Below, piece after piece: positions 45,477 to 56,013 of a stretch of DNA of 64,000 nt (the first letter of the stretch is position 1; each line of letters begins with the position of its first letter). The stretch is from Corynebacterium liangguodongii (lineage in GTDB: Bacteria; Actinomycetota; Actinomycetes; Mycobacteriales; Mycobacteriaceae). Below the pieces are notes generated by a model that saw nothing but the letters and a program-made list of their open reading frames with translations, was not told where the DNA came from and did not search any database. The position numbers and the translations under genes are program-made. The DNA is taken from contig NZ_CP026948.1 of NCBI RefSeq assembly GCF_003070865.1, forward strand, positions 1,674,001-1,738,000. Direction: 5' to 3'.

Positions 45477-46040
45477 CTAGGTCTCTTTCATGCGACGATC
45501 AAGCTCGTCGCGGTCTGCGGCGGAGGGAAACGCCTGGGCGCCGGTCGGTTTGGGCTGGTAGGCGACGCCGCGCGCGGCGAGCGAGTCGTACCAATCGGCG
45601 AGGATCTCGTTTTGCAGGGAGAACATCTCGCGCTCGTCTTCGGGGGCGACGTGGTCGTAGCCCAGCAGGTGCAGCACCCCGTGGACGGTGAGCAGGGCCA
45701 GCTCGTGGCCTAGATCGTGGCCCGCGACGGCGGCCTGGCGGCGGTCGAACGCGGGGCACAAGATGATATCGCCCAACATCGCCGGCCCCGGCTCCGCGGC
45801 GTCGGGGCGCCCGCCGCCGGGGGTGAGCTCGTCCATCGGGAAGCTCATGACGTCGGTGGGGCCCTCGAGGTCCATCCAGCGCACGTGCAGGTCGGCCATC
45901 GTGGGCTCGTCGACAAGCGTGATCGTCGCCTCGGTCTCCGGGTGGACGTCCATGGCCGCGAGGGCGAACGAGCAGACGTCGACAAGCATCTCCTCGTTGA
46001 TCTCGCCCTCGCCCGACTCGTTGAGAACCTCGATGCTCAT
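45477..46040 (-). CDS. ybeY: Endoribonuclease YbeY, rRNA maturation
   Basis: A 187-residue zinc-dependent RNase for 16S rRNA 3'-end processing and ribosome quality control. The zinc motif [17 protein letters not shown] (HxxxHxxGxxH pattern) is near residue 120. The N-terminal MSFPMDE strand is also typical. The C-terminal ~30 residues are an actinobacterial extension. ATG overlaps the phoH stop (ATGA). Confidence 0.95.
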   Translation of the reverse strand: MSIEVLNESGEGEINEEMLVDVCSFALAAMDVHPETEATITLVDEPTMADLHVRWMDLEGPTDVMSFPMDELTPGGGRPDAAEPGPAMLGDIILCPAFDRRQAAVAGHDLGHELALLTVHGVLHLLGYDHVAPEDEREMFSLQNEILADWYDSLAARGVAYQPKPTGAQAFPSAADRDELDRRMKET

Positions 46041-47044
46041 GAAATGCCTTTCTCCCGCTCAGCCTGCTTCTTCTCGTAACGCGCCGCGTTGGTGGCGTCG
46101 TGCCGGTCGTAGGCCGCAACGATCCGCGAGATGAGGTGGTGGCGCACCACGTCTTCCGCACCAAGCTCCTGGATAGAAATGTCCTCGATGCCGGGCAAGA
46201 TGCGCCGCGCAACGCGCAGCCCGGAGACCGTGCCGCTGGGCAGGTCCACCTGCGACACGTCGCCCGTCACCACCATCTTCGTGCCAAAGCCGAGGCGGGT
46301 GAGGAACATCTTCATCTGGCTGCCGGTGGTGTTTTGCGCCTCGTCGAGGATCACGAACGCATCGTTGAGCGTGCGCCCGCGCATGTACGCCAATGGGGCG
46401 ACCTCGATGATGCCGGCATCCATGAGTTTCGGGATCATCTCCGGGTCGAGCATGTCACGCAACGCGTCGTAGAGCGGCCGGAGGTAGGGGTCGATCTTGT
46501 CGTTGAGCGTGCCGGGCAAAAACCCCAGCTTCTCCCCTGCCTCGACGGCCGGGCGGGTGAGGATGATGCGCTTGACCTCCTTGGCCTGCAGCGCTTGGAC
46601 CCCCTTCGCCACCGCGAGGTAGGTCTTGCCCGAGCCGGCCGGGCCGATGCCGAAGGTGATGGTGTGGTCGTCGATGGCGTCGACGTAGCGGCGCTGCCCG
46701 ACGGTTTTCGGGCGGATCACCTTCCCCCGCCTGGCCACGATCTCGGTGCCCAGCAGCTCGGCGACCGACTCCGGTGCCTCGTCCTCCATGATCCTGGTGG
46801 CGTGGAGCACGGTGTCGGGGCCGACGGGCACCCCGCGGCGGACCATGGACTCGAGCTCATCGAGCACCCGGGCGGCGTGGGCGACCGCCGCGATGTGCCC
46901 GCGCAGCGTCACGGTCGTGCCCCGGGCGTGCAGGTCCGCCTCGAGCTGCCGGTTGAGCACGCGCAAGTTCGCGTCGTTGACACCCAGGACCTCTTGGGCG
47001 TGCTCGGCGTCGAGCTCGACCCTACGCGAGACCAGTTCTTCCAT
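46037..47044 (-). CDS. PhoH-like ATPase
   Basis: A 335-residue PhoH-family P-loop ATPase, related to the C-terminal domain of PhoH2 helicases and often paired with YbeY in RNA metabolism. Walker [14 protein letters not shown] is near residue 125, Walker [11 protein letters not shown] near 235. ATG at 47044 ([11 protein letters not shown]) with AAGGTGGGG before it; the longer open frame has no ribosome site and would overlap rsmE. Coupled to ybeY by a 4-bp overlap. Confidence 0.93.
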   Translation of the reverse strand: MEELVSRRVELDAEHAQEVLGVNDANLRVLNRQLEADLHARGTTVTLRGHIAAVAHAARVLDELESMVRRGVPVGPDTVLHATRIMEDEAPESVAELLGTEIVARRGKVIRPKTVGQRRYVDAIDDHTITFGIGPAGSGKTYLAVAKGVQALQAKEVKRIILTRPAVEAGEKLGFLPGTLNDKIDPYLRPLYDALRDMLDPEMIPKLMDAGIIEVAPLAYMRGRTLNDAFVILDEAQNTTGSQMKMFLTRLGFGTKMVVTGDVSQVDLPSGTVSGLRVARRILPGIEDISIQELGAEDVVRHHLISRIVAAYDRHDATNAARYEKKQAEREKGIS

Positions 47045-47055
47045 GCCGCCCCACC

Positions 47056-47760
47056 TTACCAGCGCACCGTTAGCGCACCGATGGCGCACAGCGCGGCGAA
47101 ACCCGCCGAAGCGGTGCGCAAGACCTCGGGGCCGAGCTTGACCGGCTGCGCGCCCAAAGCGTCGAGCTCCTCGGGGGCGATGCCCCCCTCCGGGCCGACG
47201 AGGACGACGACGTCTTCAGCGAAGGAGACCTGGCGAATCGGCACCGTCGCCTCCTCGTGCAGGGCGAGGGCCTGCCTGCCAGAGATGAGGGCCCGCAGCT
47301 GGTTCGTGGTCACCGGCTCGGCAACCTGTGGCACCCACGCCCGGCGCGACTGCTTCGCCGCCTCTCTCGCCGTGGCCTGCCACTTCTCCACCTGCTTGGC
47401 CTGCTTGTTCGCGGGCCAGCGGGCGATGGTGCGCGCGGAGATCCACGGGATGATCTCGTCCGCGCCTCCCTGGACGGCGAGGTCGACGGCGAGCTCGGCG
47501 CGCTCCGACTTCGGAATCGCCTGCACGAGCGTCACCCGCGGGTGGGCAGGCGGAATCGTATCCACCCCGACCACCGCGCCGGAGAGGTAATCCTTGCCGC
47601 GCACCTCGCCGACCACGACGGTGGCTACCGTGCCCGCGCCGTTCGTCAGCGCGATGGTCTCGCCAGGCGCGATGCGCTTGACGGTAACGGCGTGGCGGCC
47701 CTCCGCGCCGTCGAGCACCCCGGAGGCGGGATCCGGTGAGAGGAAGTACGGCAGGCTCAT
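47056..47760 (-). CDS. rsmE: 16S rRNA m3U1498 methyltransferase RsmE
   Basis: A 234-residue SPOUT-class SAM methyltransferase modifying U1498 of 16S rRNA. The trefoil-knot region VVVLVGPEGGIAPEELDAL and the C-terminal LGPEVLRTASAGFAALCAIG are characteristic. The N-terminal PUA-like domain includes GRHAVTVKRIAPGE. The ATG at 47760 overlaps the dnaJ stop (ATGA). Part of the hrcA-dnaJ-rsmE-phoH-ybeY run. Confidence 0.95.
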   Translation of the reverse strand: MSLPYFLSPDPASGVLDGAEGRHAVTVKRIAPGETIALTNGAGTVATVVVGEVRGKDYLSGAVVGVDTIPPAHPRVTLVQAIPKSERAELAVDLAVQGGADEIIPWISARTIARWPANKQAKQVEKWQATAREAAKQSRRAWVPQVAEPVTTNQLRALISGRQALALHEEATVPIRQVSFAEDVVVLVGPEGGIAPEELDALGAQPVKLGPEVLRTASAGFAALCAIGALTVRW

Positions 47761-48893
47761 CAGCGGCGGAAGCGCTCTCGCATCCGGCCGAAGAAGGACT
47801 CGTCCCGGCCTTCGCCATCGGCCGCCACCGAGGCGGTCGCGGGGTGGCCGTCGCGCAGCCCCTCCAAGGCCTCGCGCTCCTCCGGCCGCAGCTCCGTGGG
47901 CACGACGACGTCGATGTGTGCGATCATGTCGCCGGCCTCCTGGCTGCGCAGCCGCGGCATCCCCGCCCCTGTGAGCACGACCCGCTCGCCCGGCTGGGTG
48001 CCTGCGGGGACCTCGATGTCGGTGGTGCCGCCGCCGAGGGTCTCCACCTCCACCGCCGTACCGAGCGCCGCCTCGTACATCGGCACCTTGACGTGGAGGT
48101 GCAGGTTATCGCCCTCGCGGGCGAAGATCGGGTGCGGGCTCGTATGCACCTCGACGTACAGGTCGCCGGCCGGGCCGCCGCCGTGCCCCACCTCGCCCTG
48201 GCCCGCCATGCGGATGCGCATGCCGTCGGCGATGCCGGCCGGGATGTTGACGGTCAGGTCCCGGCGGGCGCGGACTCGGCCGTCTCCGGCGCACTGGCGG
48301 CAGGGGTCCTTGATCACCTCGCCGAAGCCGCGGCACGTGGGGCATTCTCGGGTGGTCATGATGTTACCGAGGAACGACTGCTGAACTTCCTCGATCGAGC
48401 CGGTGCCGTGGCAGCGCTCGCAGGCCACCGGCTTGGCCTGCGACTGTGAACCTGTGCCGTGGCATGTCTCGCACAGCACGGCGGTATCCACGGTGACGTC
48501 CTTTTTAACGCCCAAGAAGGCGTCGTCAAGCGAGATCGTCGTGCGCAGCAGCGCGTCGTTGCCGGGCTGGACACGCGAACGCGGCTGGCGGCCCGAGCCT
48601 GCACCTGCACCGCCGAAGAATGCCTCAAAGATGTCGCCGAAACCGCCGAAGCCCCCGCCCGGGGCGGCCTGCCCCTGCTCCATCGGGTCGCCACCGCGGT
48701 CGACGATGCGGCGCTTCGAGGGGTCGAGCAGCACCTCTTGGGCCAGCGCGATCTCTTGGAACTTCTCCGCCGCCTCCGCGCTCGGGTTGACGTCGGGGTG
48801 GTACTTGCGCGCCAACTTGCGGTATGCCCGCTTGATCTCTTGCTCGGTCGCCTCACGGTCGACACCGAGGATCCCGTAATAGTCACGAGCCAC
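47760..48893 (-). CDS. dnaJ: Chaperone protein DnaJ
   Basis: A 377-residue type I J-protein stimulating DnaK. J domain 1-70 with HPD ([10 protein letters not shown]), short Gly/Phe region about 80-105, four zinc repeats [24 protein letters not shown] and CRQCAGDG, then the substrate-binding beta domains. GTG start at 48893. It lies 26 bp after hrcA, the typical hrcA-dnaJ2 pair of actinobacteria that is separate from dnaK-grpE-dnaJ1. Confidence 0.96.
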   Translation of the reverse strand: MARDYYGILGVDREATEQEIKRAYRKLARKYHPDVNPSAEAAEKFQEIALAQEVLLDPSKRRIVDRGGDPMEQGQAAPGGGFGGFGDIFEAFFGGAGAGSGRQPRSRVQPGNDALLRTTISLDDAFLGVKKDVTVDTAVLCETCHGTGSQSQAKPVACERCHGTGSIEEVQQSFLGNIMTTRECPTCRGFGEVIKDPCRQCAGDGRVRARRDLTVNIPAGIADGMRIRMAGQGEVGHGGGPAGDLYVEVHTSPHPIFAREGDNLHLHVKVPMYEAALGTAVEVETLGGGTTDIEVPAGTQPGERVVLTGAGMPRLRSQEAGDMIAHIDVVVPTELRPEEREALEGLRDGHPATASVAADGEGRDESFFGRMRERFRR

Positions 48894-48919
48894 TTTTGTC
48901 CATGAGCCTTTCTACAGTC

Positions 48920-49942
48920 TTATTCGCCACGCAAAATGCGGCTGATGTAGCGAGCCACCGTGGCAACCTTTTGAATCGTACCCGGGTAGTCCATGTGGGT
49001 CGGACCGACCACCCCGAGGCCGCCGAGCGCCTCGGCCGTGCCATATGCGGTAGAAACAACCGCAGCGCGGGAAAATTCCTCATCCTCCATCTCGCGGCCG
49101 ATGCGCACGTTGATGCGCTCGAGCTCCTGGGCGCCGGCGAGCAGCTTGAGCACCACGACCTGCTCTTCGAGCGCGGCGATGACGCTGCGCAGGTCCGAGC
49201 CGTGGGCGCCGTTGCTCATGCTCAGGTTCGCCGCGCCGGCGATGAGGATGCGATCGCTCGACCGCTCAACCAAGGTATCAATAAGCACCGCGGTGGCGCG
49301 CTCCACCGCGTCCCGGATCGCCACCGGGGCACCTGCGGAGAGACGGGCGAGGGAGGCCGAAGCTTCCGCCATCGTCGCCCCGACAAGCACTCCGTTGAGC
49401 GTGTCGCGCAGCAGCCGGACCTCGCTGTCGCACAGCTCGGCTGCGAGCTCGACGTTGCGCTGATCCACCCTGCCCGAGTCCGTGATGAGCACCAGCAGAA
49501 GGCGGGTCGGGCTAAGCGCGACGACCTCGCAGTGCTTGACCCGGGAGACCTCGAGCGTGGGAAGCTGCACCACCGCGGCCTGGTTCGTGAGCTGGGCGAG
49601 CAACTGCACGGAGCGCCGCAGGACGTCTTCAAGGTCGGTCCCGCTCTCGAGGAAGCCTAAGATGGCGCGGCGCTCGGGCGCAGAGAGCGGCTTGACCTCG
49701 TGCAGCGCGTCGACGAAGGCGCGGTAGCCCTTCTCCGTGGGCACGCGGCCCGAGGAGGAGTGCTGCTGCTCGATGAAGCCCTCGCGCTCAAGCGCGGCCA
49801 TGTCGTTGCGGATAGTTGCCGAGGAGACGGCGAGGTTGTGGCGCTGAACGAGAGTCTTCGACGCCACCGGTTCCTGCAGCGCGATGTAGTCGGCCACGAT
49901 GGCGCGGAGCACCGCCTGCTTGCGATCTCCTGCCCCACTCAT
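48920..49942 (-). CDS. hrcA: Heat-inducible transcription repressor HrcA
   Basis: A 340-residue repressor of CIRCE-controlled chaperone genes. N-terminal winged helix with [21 protein letters not shown] and [18 protein letters not shown], followed by GAF-like and inserted domains. ATG at 49942, with TAGAAT (49950-49955) 7 nt upstream, a leaderless arrangement; the longer frame to 49966 would start in the promoter. No CIRCE palindrome was seen near it. dnaJ follows. Confidence 0.95.
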   Translation of the reverse strand: MSGAGDRKQAVLRAIVADYIALQEPVASKTLVQRHNLAVSSATIRNDMAALEREGFIEQQHSSSGRVPTEKGYRAFVDALHEVKPLSAPERRAILGFLESGTDLEDVLRRSVQLLAQLTNQAAVVQLPTLEVSRVKHCEVVALSPTRLLLVLITDSGRVDQRNVELAAELCDSEVRLLRDTLNGVLVGATMAEASASLARLSAGAPVAIRDAVERATAVLIDTLVERSSDRILIAGAANLSMSNGAHGSDLRSVIAALEEQVVVLKLLAGAQELERINVRIGREMEDEEFSRAAVVSTAYGTAEALGGLGVVGPTHMDYPGTIQKVATVARYISRILRGE

Positions 49943-49974
49943 GGCGACCATTCTACCGCGTACCACTCGGCGTC

Positions 49975-51078
49975 CTACTCGGCGGCCAGGATGTCGGTGA
50001 CAATGCCGTCGACAAGCAGGCGCCCCGCGTCAGTGACTGTAACCCGCTCGCCCACCGTGAGCAGCCCCCCTTTCGCATGCTTATCGACGACCCCCTCCGC
50101 CGCCGCCGGGATCCATTCGCGCGGCACCCCTTCCCGCAGGCGCAGGCCGAGCATGATGCGCTCGAACTCGAGGTCCGCCGCGGTAAGAGTCTCTTCCCCG
50201 CCAATCGGCAGCTCACCGCGCTCAAGCGCCGCGGCGTAGCGCTCCGGGCGCTTGACGTTGAAAAACCTGCGCGTGCCCAGCGTCGAATGCGCCCCCGGTC
50301 CCGCGCCCCACCAGCTGCCCCCGCGCCAGTAGATGAGGTTGTGCTCGCACTCACCGCCCGGGCGCGCCCAGTTGGAGACCTCGTACCAGCCGAACCCTGC
50401 GTCGGCGAGTGTGGAGGCGATGAGCTCGTAGCGCGAGGCATATGCCTCCTCGCGCGGGGCGGGAAGCTCACCGCGACGGATCTTGCGCGCCATCGCAGTG
50501 CCATCTTCGACGATGAGCGAATACGCGCTCACGTGGTCGACCCCGGTGGCGAGGATCGCATCCAGGGTGGCGCGTACGTCGTCGTCCGTCTCCGTCGGGG
50601 TTCCGTAGATCATGTCGAGGTTGACGTGGCCAAAGCCTGCCGCGAGCGCCTCCCCCGCGGCGGCGGCCGCACGCCCAGGGGTGTGTGCGCGTTCCAGCAC
50701 GCGGAGAACCGGCGCTGAGGCCGACTGCATCCCCAGTGAGATGCGGGTAAAACCGGCCTCGAGCAGCCCCTCGAAGTAGGCGGGGCTGGTCGATTCGGGG
50801 TTGGATTCGGTGGTGACCTCGGCGCCGGGGCGCAGGCCGACGTGCTCGCGCACCATGTCCATAATCCGCCCCAGGCCGTCCGCGCCGAGCAAAGAGGGGG
50901 TGCCACCGCCGATAAAGACGGTATCCGCCGGGCCGATTTCGGCGAGCTCAAGCTCGCGGCCGAGGGCGCGCAGGTACTGCTCGTGGGAGGTCTCTGCCTC
51001 CGTCGGCGTGTAGGTGTTGAAGTCGCAGTACCCGCACCTCGTGGCGCAGAAGGGAACGTGGATGTAGAGGCCGAACAT
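49975..51078 (-). CDS. hemW: HemW, radical-SAM haem chaperone-like protein
   Basis: A 367-residue radical-SAM protein. [18 protein letters not shown] provides the [4Fe-4S] cysteines. The extra Cys found in true coproporphyrinogen dehydrogenase HemN (CxxxCxxCxC) is Phe here, which supports Hem[11 protein letters not shown] follows. C-terminal HemN_C-type domain about 290-365. It precedes hrcA on the same strand by 32 bp. Confidence 0.93.
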   Translation of the reverse strand: MFGLYIHVPFCATRCGYCDFNTYTPTEAETSHEQYLRALGRELELAEIGPADTVFIGGGTPSLLGADGLGRIMDMVREHVGLRPGAEVTTESNPESTSPAYFEGLLEAGFTRISLGMQSASAPVLRVLERAHTPGRAAAAAGEALAAGFGHVNLDMIYGTPTETDDDVRATLDAILATGVDHVSAYSLIVEDGTAMARKIRRGELPAPREEAYASRYELIASTLADAGFGWYEVSNWARPGGECEHNLIYWRGGSWWGAGPGAHSTLGTRRFFNVKRPERYAAALERGELPIGGEETLTAADLEFERIMLGLRLREGVPREWIPAAAEGVVDKHAKGGLLTVGERVTVTDAGRLLVDGIVTDILAAE

Positions 51079-51089
51079 GGGCCCCTAAC

Positions 51090-51758
51090 TTACGCGCCCC
51101 GGCGCGAGCGCTTCGCGGCGACCTTGGCCACCACGGCGTCGATACGCGCGCGCTCGGCAAGGAAGGCCGGCGGATTCGTACCGCGCATCGTGCGCACGAA
51201 GGCAGGGTGGTCGATGCAGACCGTCTCCATCCAGCCGTCGACCGCCGCCTCGACGAGGTCGCCGACACGGGAATAGAGGTGGGGCAGGCTCACCGCGCCG
51301 AGCTCCCGGGCCACCATGTCCGTCTGCTCGAGGGTAAAGCTGACGATTTCCGTGAGGTGCTGGACCACAAGGTCGGTGCGGCCCGTGAGTGCATCGCCCA
51401 GCGTGCGCACGGAAAACGGCGCAGCGAGCGGGAAGAGGTCCTCGAGCCCCGCGGCATCGAGCAGCTCGGGCTCCGGGATGCGCTCGTCGGCGAGCGCGGC
51501 GGCGGAGAGCACCCCTGCGCGCATCCCAGAGGTGAGCGCCTGGCGCAGCCCGATGAGCTCGCCGACGACGCGGCGGGCGTCTTGCCGGGCGTCATCAACA
51601 ATCTCGGAGAACTCCGCGAGGCAGTCGTCGGTGAGCTCGCCGTCGTAGTCGGCGATCGCCTCGGCGATGTGCTCTATGTATTCGGCAACCTCATCGCCGA
51701 TGTTGTAGACCTCCTGGGTCAGCTCGCGGTGGCGCAGCACCGCGGCAGTCTTGCGCAC
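51090..51758 (-). CDS. Hypothetical protein, conserved-looking, helical
   Basis: A 222-residue, mostly helical, acidic protein without signal peptide, membrane span or recognised motif. GTG start at 51758. The gene is 11 bp upstream of hemW on the same strand and probably in its operon. The basic C-terminus (KVAAKRSRRGA) may bind nucleic acid or be a disordered tail. No function can be given. Confidence 0.7.
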   Translation of the reverse strand: MRKTAAVLRHRELTQEVYNIGDEVAEYIEHIAEAIADYDGELTDDCLAEFSEIVDDARQDARRVVGELIGLRQALTSGMRAGVLSAAALADERIPEPELLDAAGLEDLFPLAAPFSVRTLGDALTGRTDLVVQHLTEIVSFTLEQTDMVARELGAVSLPHLYSRVGDLVEAAVDGWMETVCIDHPAFVRTMRGTNPPAFLAERARIDAVVAKVAAKRSRRGA

Positions 51759-51865
51759 TTGTGAGCCCCCTTATGCATGCCTACCCTATGTTGCCAACAA
51801 CGTCTCATTTCGCTGTGGGCAATGGTATCGCGCCGGGGGCGCAGCAAAGCGGCGGCGCGCCGACG

Positions 51866-53689
51866 CTAGCGCTGGTAGAGCTTTTCAATCTCCGCGGAGA
51901 AGTGATCAACCACCACGTTGCGCTTGATCTTCATCGTCGGGGTCACCTCGTCGTCCTCCTCGCTCAGGTCGCGCTCGAGGATGCGGAACTTCTTAATTTC
52001 CTCGGCCTTAGACACCGTCTGGTTGGCCTTATCCACGGCCTCCTGGACGGCGGCGCGCAGCTTGACGTCCTCGCGCAGGTCCGCAACCGTCTTCTCTGCG
52101 GCGATCCCGTTCTTCTGTTTCCAGCGCTTGAACTCGTCTTCGTCGATGGTGACAAGCAGCCCCACGAAGGGCCGACCGTCGCCGACGACGATGGCATTGG
52201 ACAGCAAGGCGTTGGAGGTTAAGACCTCCTCGAGCGGGCCCGGGGAGACGTTCTTGCCACCCGCGGTGACGATGAGGTCCTTCTTGCGCCCGGTGATGCG
52301 CACGAACCCGTCGTTGTCGATCTCACCGAAGTCGCCGGTGGAGAACCAGCCGTCCTTCATCGAGGAGGCAGTGGCCTCCGGGTTGTTCCAATACTCCTTG
52401 GCCACGCCGTCGCCGGCGATTTCGAGCTCGCCTTCCTCGCTCACGCGCACCGTATAGCCCCGGACGGGGCGGCCCACGGTGCCGATCCGGCAGTTGCCGA
52501 CATCGTTGACACACGCAGCGGCGGTAGTCTCGGTCAAGCCGTAGCCCTCGTAGATGGACACACCCATGCCGCGGAAGAAGTGCAAGAGGTCCGGACTGAT
52601 CGCGGAGCCGCCGGAGATGGCGACCAGGACCTCCCCACCCATCGCGGCCTTGACTTTGGAGTAGACGAGCTTGTCAAAGAGCTTGTTCTTCAGCGTGAGC
52701 ACGAGCCCGGGGCCCTTGTCGGTGTCCTGGGCGCGCGAGTAGTCGATGGCGGCGCGCTCGGCTGCGAGGAAGACTTTCTTGGCCACCTCCGAGCTATCGG
52801 CCGCCTGGTTGTAAGCCGCGGACCTGACCTTTTCAAACACGCGGGGCACGCCCAAGAGCAGCGCCGGGTGGGCGCGCTGGAACTCGGTGGTGATGGTGGA
52901 GGTATCCGACCAGTGGGACTGGGTAGCGCCGGCGATCATGAGGGTGAAGGTGACAGCGCGCTGCAGCACGTGCGCGAGCGGCAGGAAGGTCACCGCGTGC
53001 TTGCCCACCGGATCACCGATCGATCCGACGATGGAGGTGGCCAAAAGCGCACGCGCCTCGTGGTACCAGTTCAGGTGGGTCAGGCTCACGCCCTTGGGGC
53101 GGCCCGTCGTTCCCGATGTGTAGACGATGGAAGCGAGCGAGTCGTGGGTGATTGCGGCGACGCGGTTGCCAATCTCCGATTTATCGACGCCCGAGCCATC
53201 CGCCTTGATCTCCTCGACGCCGCCCCCATCGAAGGTGACGACGCGCGCGACCGACGAGGCCTCGCCCGCGGCCTTCAACACGTTATCCACGGCGCGCGCA
53301 TGCTCAGCGGACTCCACGAAGACGAGCTTTGCGCCGGAGTCCTCGAGGATCCACTGAATCTGGTGCTCGGAGCTCGACGGGTAGATCGGCACCGTCACTG
53401 CCCCGGCGGCGAGGATGGCAAAATCAACCAGCGTCCACTCGTAGCGCGATTCCGAGAGGATGACTACGCGGTCACCAGGCTCAACCCCCTGGGCGGCAAT
53501 TCCCCTGGCCAGCTCGTATGCCTCGGCAACGAAGTCCGCCGCGGTGACGTCCACCCACCCTGACCCCTCCGGCTTATTGAAAAGGATGATGTCGGGGCGC
53601 GATTCGCTCAACCCGATAACGTCGCTGATCACATTCTCTTCAGGCTGGAGGGTGAAATCCGCCTCCGTGGTAAACGTGTTGATAGTCAT
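51866..53689 (-). CDS. Long-chain acyl-CoA synthetase (AMP-forming)
   Basis: A 607-residue ANL-superfamily enzyme activating fatty acids to acyl-CoA. The P-loop motif IVYTSGTTGRPKGV is near residue 190, the YGLTETTAA motif near 395, and TGDFGEIDNDGFVRITGRKKD with GGKNVSPGPLEE near 475-505. It resembles mycobacterial FadD15-type proteins in length and ending. It stands alone, divergent from malQ, with 70 bp between starts. Confidence 0.93.
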   Translation of the reverse strand: MTINTFTTEADFTLQPEENVISDVIGLSESRPDIILFNKPEGSGWVDVTAADFVAEAYELARGIAAQGVEPGDRVVILSESRYEWTLVDFAILAAGAVTVPIYPSSSEHQIQWILEDSGAKLVFVESAEHARAVDNVLKAAGEASSVARVVTFDGGGVEEIKADGSGVDKSEIGNRVAAITHDSLASIVYTSGTTGRPKGVSLTHLNWYHEARALLATSIVGSIGDPVGKHAVTFLPLAHVLQRAVTFTLMIAGATQSHWSDTSTITTEFQRAHPALLLGVPRVFEKVRSAAYNQAADSSEVAKKVFLAAERAAIDYSRAQDTDKGPGLVLTLKNKLFDKLVYSKVKAAMGGEVLVAISGGSAISPDLLHFFRGMGVSIYEGYGLTETTAAACVNDVGNCRIGTVGRPVRGYTVRVSEEGELEIAGDGVAKEYWNNPEATASSMKDGWFSTGDFGEIDNDGFVRITGRKKDLIVTAGGKNVSPGPLEEVLTSNALLSNAIVVGDGRPFVGLLVTIDEDEFKRWKQKNGIAAEKTVADLREDVKLRAAVQEAVDKANQTVSKAEEIKKFRILERDLSEEDDEVTPTMKIKRNVVVDHFSAEIEKLYQR

Positions 53690-53759
53690 AGTTGCCTACA
53701 TTACCCTTTCGTGTCACTTCGACATCGGCATAGGGTGATTTTTGGCACAATGTGTTGAT

Positions 53760-55865
53760 GTGACGCACGCTACGCCCCTGAACGACCTTGCCTCCGCCTA
53801 CGGGTTCGGGCTCCACTACCGGGCCTCGAACGGTCAAGTCACCGAGCCCCCGGCCAGCTCGTTTGTGTCCCTCCTCCGCGCCCTCGGTGTGGGCCTGAGC
53901 GATGACCCAGGCGCCGAAGAACTCGGGTTTTTCCTGGCCGAGCGCCGCGCGGTCGAGGCCACGCGCCCCCTCCCGCCGTGCGTGGTCGCCACCGCAGGGG
54001 AGGAGAAGCACTTCAACGTCCACGTCCACGACGGCCACCGCGCGCACTGCTGGATCCGCTGCGAAGACGGCACGTCCAGGCAGGCCTACCAGGACGAGAA
54101 CTGGGCCGAGCCCTACACCGCCGCGGACGGCGTCGTGTGGGGCGAGGCAACCTTCCACGTGCCTGGTGACCTGCCGACGGGCTGGCACGAGCTCCACCTA
54201 GAGTCCGATACCTTCGCCTCCTCCTGCACGCTCATCGTGGTGCCGCGGGCGCTGGAGACTAACCAGCGCTTCGTCGAACACCCCACCTACGGGGTGATGG
54301 CGCAGCTCTATTCGGCGCGCTCGGCGCGCTCGTGGGGCATCGGGGACTTAGGCGACCTCGCCGCCCTCGCCGAGGTCGTCGCCGCCGAGGGTGCGGACTA
54401 CCTGCTTATCAACCCGGTCCACGCGGCCGAGCCCGAGCCGCCGGTCGAGGATTCCCCCTACCTTCCGACGTCCCGCCGCTTCGTCAACCCGATCTACATC
54501 GCTGTCGAGGAATTGCCCGAGTTCGCCGCCGCCGAGCCCGATGTCCGCGCCGCCATCACCGAGGCGGCCGCGCCCCTGAAGCGGACGAACACCTCCCCAG
54601 AGCCGATCGAGCGCAACCGCATCTTCGCCGTCAAGCTCGCCGCCTTGCGCGAGCTGTTCTACGGCACCACACCCTCGCAAGAGCGCCTAGACCAGTTCGA
54701 GCGCTTCATCGCCGCCGAGGGCGAGGGCCTGCACACGTTCGCCCAATGGTGCGCGCAGCGCGCAGAAAACGCCGCCACCGGCCGCCACGCCGATCACGCT
54801 GGCGGGGCCGCGGACGAGGAGGACGTGCGCTTCTTCATGTGGCTGCAGTTCCTTGCCGACGAGCAGCGCCGCCGCGCGCAGGAGCGTGCCACGGCAGCTG
54901 GGATGAGCATCGGGATCATGACCGACCTCGCCGTCGGCGTGCACCCCGGCGGGGCGGACGCCGCCACGCTGGCCGATGTCTTGGTCGCGGGCGCCTCCGT
55001 GGGCGCGCCGCCAGACCAGTATTCCCAACAGGGCCAGGACTGGTCGCAGCCGCCATGGAACCCGCTCGCGCTCGCTGAGCGCGGCTACGCGCCGTGGCGG
55101 GACCTCCTGCGCACGGTGCTGCGCCACTCCGGCGGGGTGCGCGTGGACCACATCCTCGGCCTGTTCCGACTGTTTTGGATCCCCCGGTTAGGCTCGCCCG
55201 CCGACGGGGCGTATATGAATTACGACTTCGAGGCGATGGTGGGCGTGCTCGCCCTCGAGGCGCAGCGCGCCGGCGCCATCGTCGTCGGCGAGGACCTCGG
55301 CACGTTCGAGCCCTGGGTGCAAGACGTGCTGCGCGACAAGGGGATCTTGGGCACCTCCGTGCTGTGGTTTGAATCCACCGAGCCCGACGGGCGCCCGAAG
55401 CGCGCCGAGCAGTACCGCAACCTCTGCCTCACTTCGGTGGGCACCCACGACCTGCCCCCCACGGCTGGCTACATCAAAGGCGCCCACAACACGCTGCGCG
55501 TCGAGCTAGGTCTCGTCGAACAGTCCCTCGACGAGCTCAACGCCGCCGATCGCGCCTGGATCGACGCGGTGGTCGATACCGTGCGCGAATCGGGCGCCCT
55601 GCGCGGGCTCGACGAGGGCGATACCGAGGACCTCGTCGTCGCCCTCAACCGGTTTGTCGCCTCCACCCCCTCGGCGCTGACCTGCACGAACCTGGTGGAC
55701 ATGGTGGGGGATGTGCGGATCCAAAACCAGCCGGGCACCAACGCAGAGCAGTACGCGAACTGGTGCATCCCGCTGTGCGACGCCCACGGCAAGGCGGTGT
55801 TAATCGAAGACCTCGCGGGAATGGACTTGTTCAGGCGCGTCGCGGGGGCGTCGATACGCAGCTAG
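53760..55865 (+). CDS. malQ: 4-alpha-glucanotransferase (amylomaltase)
   Basis: A 701-residue GH77 enzyme of maltodextrin/glycogen metabolism. Catalytic region: GVRVDHILGLFRLFWIP (nucleophile Asp), VVGEDLGT (acid/base Glu), and SVGTHDLPPTAGY (third Asp). The N-terminal ~170 residues are the beta-domain found in actinobacterial MalQ. The GTG at 53760 is favoured over the TTG at 53742. Its TAG shares a CTAG with the stop of a tiny gene on the opposite strand. Confidence 0.93.
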   Translation: MTHATPLNDLASAYGFGLHYRASNGQVTEPPASSFVSLLRALGVGLSDDPGAEELGFFLAERRAVEATRPLPPCVVATAGEEKHFNVHVHDGHRAHCWIRCEDGTSRQAYQDENWAEPYTAADGVVWGEATFHVPGDLPTGWHELHLESDTFASSCTLIVVPRALETNQRFVEHPTYGVMAQLYSARSARSWGIGDLGDLAALAEVVAAEGADYLLINPVHAAEPEPPVEDSPYLPTSRRFVNPIYIAVEELPEFAAAEPDVRAAITEAAAPLKRTNTSPEPIERNRIFAVKLAALRELFYGTTPSQERLDQFERFIAAEGEGLHTFAQWCAQRAENAATGRHADHAGGAADEEDVRFFMWLQFLADEQRRRAQERATAAGMSIGIMTDLAVGVHPGGADAATLADVLVAGASVGAPPDQYSQQGQDWSQPPWNPLALAERGYAPWRDLLRTVLRHSGGVRVDHILGLFRLFWIPRLGSPADGAYMNYDFEAMVGVLALEAQRAGAIVVGEDLGTFEPWVQDVLRDKGILGTSVLWFESTEPDGRPKRAEQYRNLCLTSVGTHDLPPTAGYIKGAHNTLRVELGLVEQSLDELNAADRAWIDAVVDTVRESGALRGLDEGDTEDLVVALNRFVASTPSALTCTNLVDMVGDVRIQNQPGTNAEQYANWCIPLCDAHGKAVLIEDLAGMDLFRRVAGASIRS

Positions 55866-56002
55866 ATCAGCCCGCCGAGCGCGGCAACTACGACCAAGGC
55901 CACCATGACGTAGAGGATCTGGGTGACGCGCGACTGAGGATACTTGCGGCGCGCCTTGGGCAGCTTGGCGTCGCGCTTGCGCAGCTCTTCGGGGTTGGCC
56001 AT
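55862..56002 (-). CDS. Small membrane protein, 46 residues
   Basis: Open frame MANPEELRKRDAKLPKARRK followed by a span QILYVMVALVVVAALGGLI. It has a positively charged N-terminus and one C-terminal membrane helix, the shape of a real small membrane protein. ATG at 56002; ribosome site weak. Its TAG overlaps the malQ TAG in a shared CTAG. It follows another tiny gene and the M3 peptidase gene on the same strand. Confidence 0.65.
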   Translation of the reverse strand: MANPEELRKRDAKLPKARRKYPQSRVTQILYVMVALVVVAALGGLI

Positions 56003-56013
56003 GGGGCCCTAGC

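Noticed and set aside
46100..47590. 496-codon plus-strand ORF across phoH and rsmE
   Set aside because: Antisense of two clear conserved genes; His/Arg/Gly-rich shadow without motifs.
48894..49975. CIRCE operator near hrcA-dnaJ
   Set aside because: No TTAGCACTC-N9-GAGTGCTAA-like sequence was seen in the gaps.
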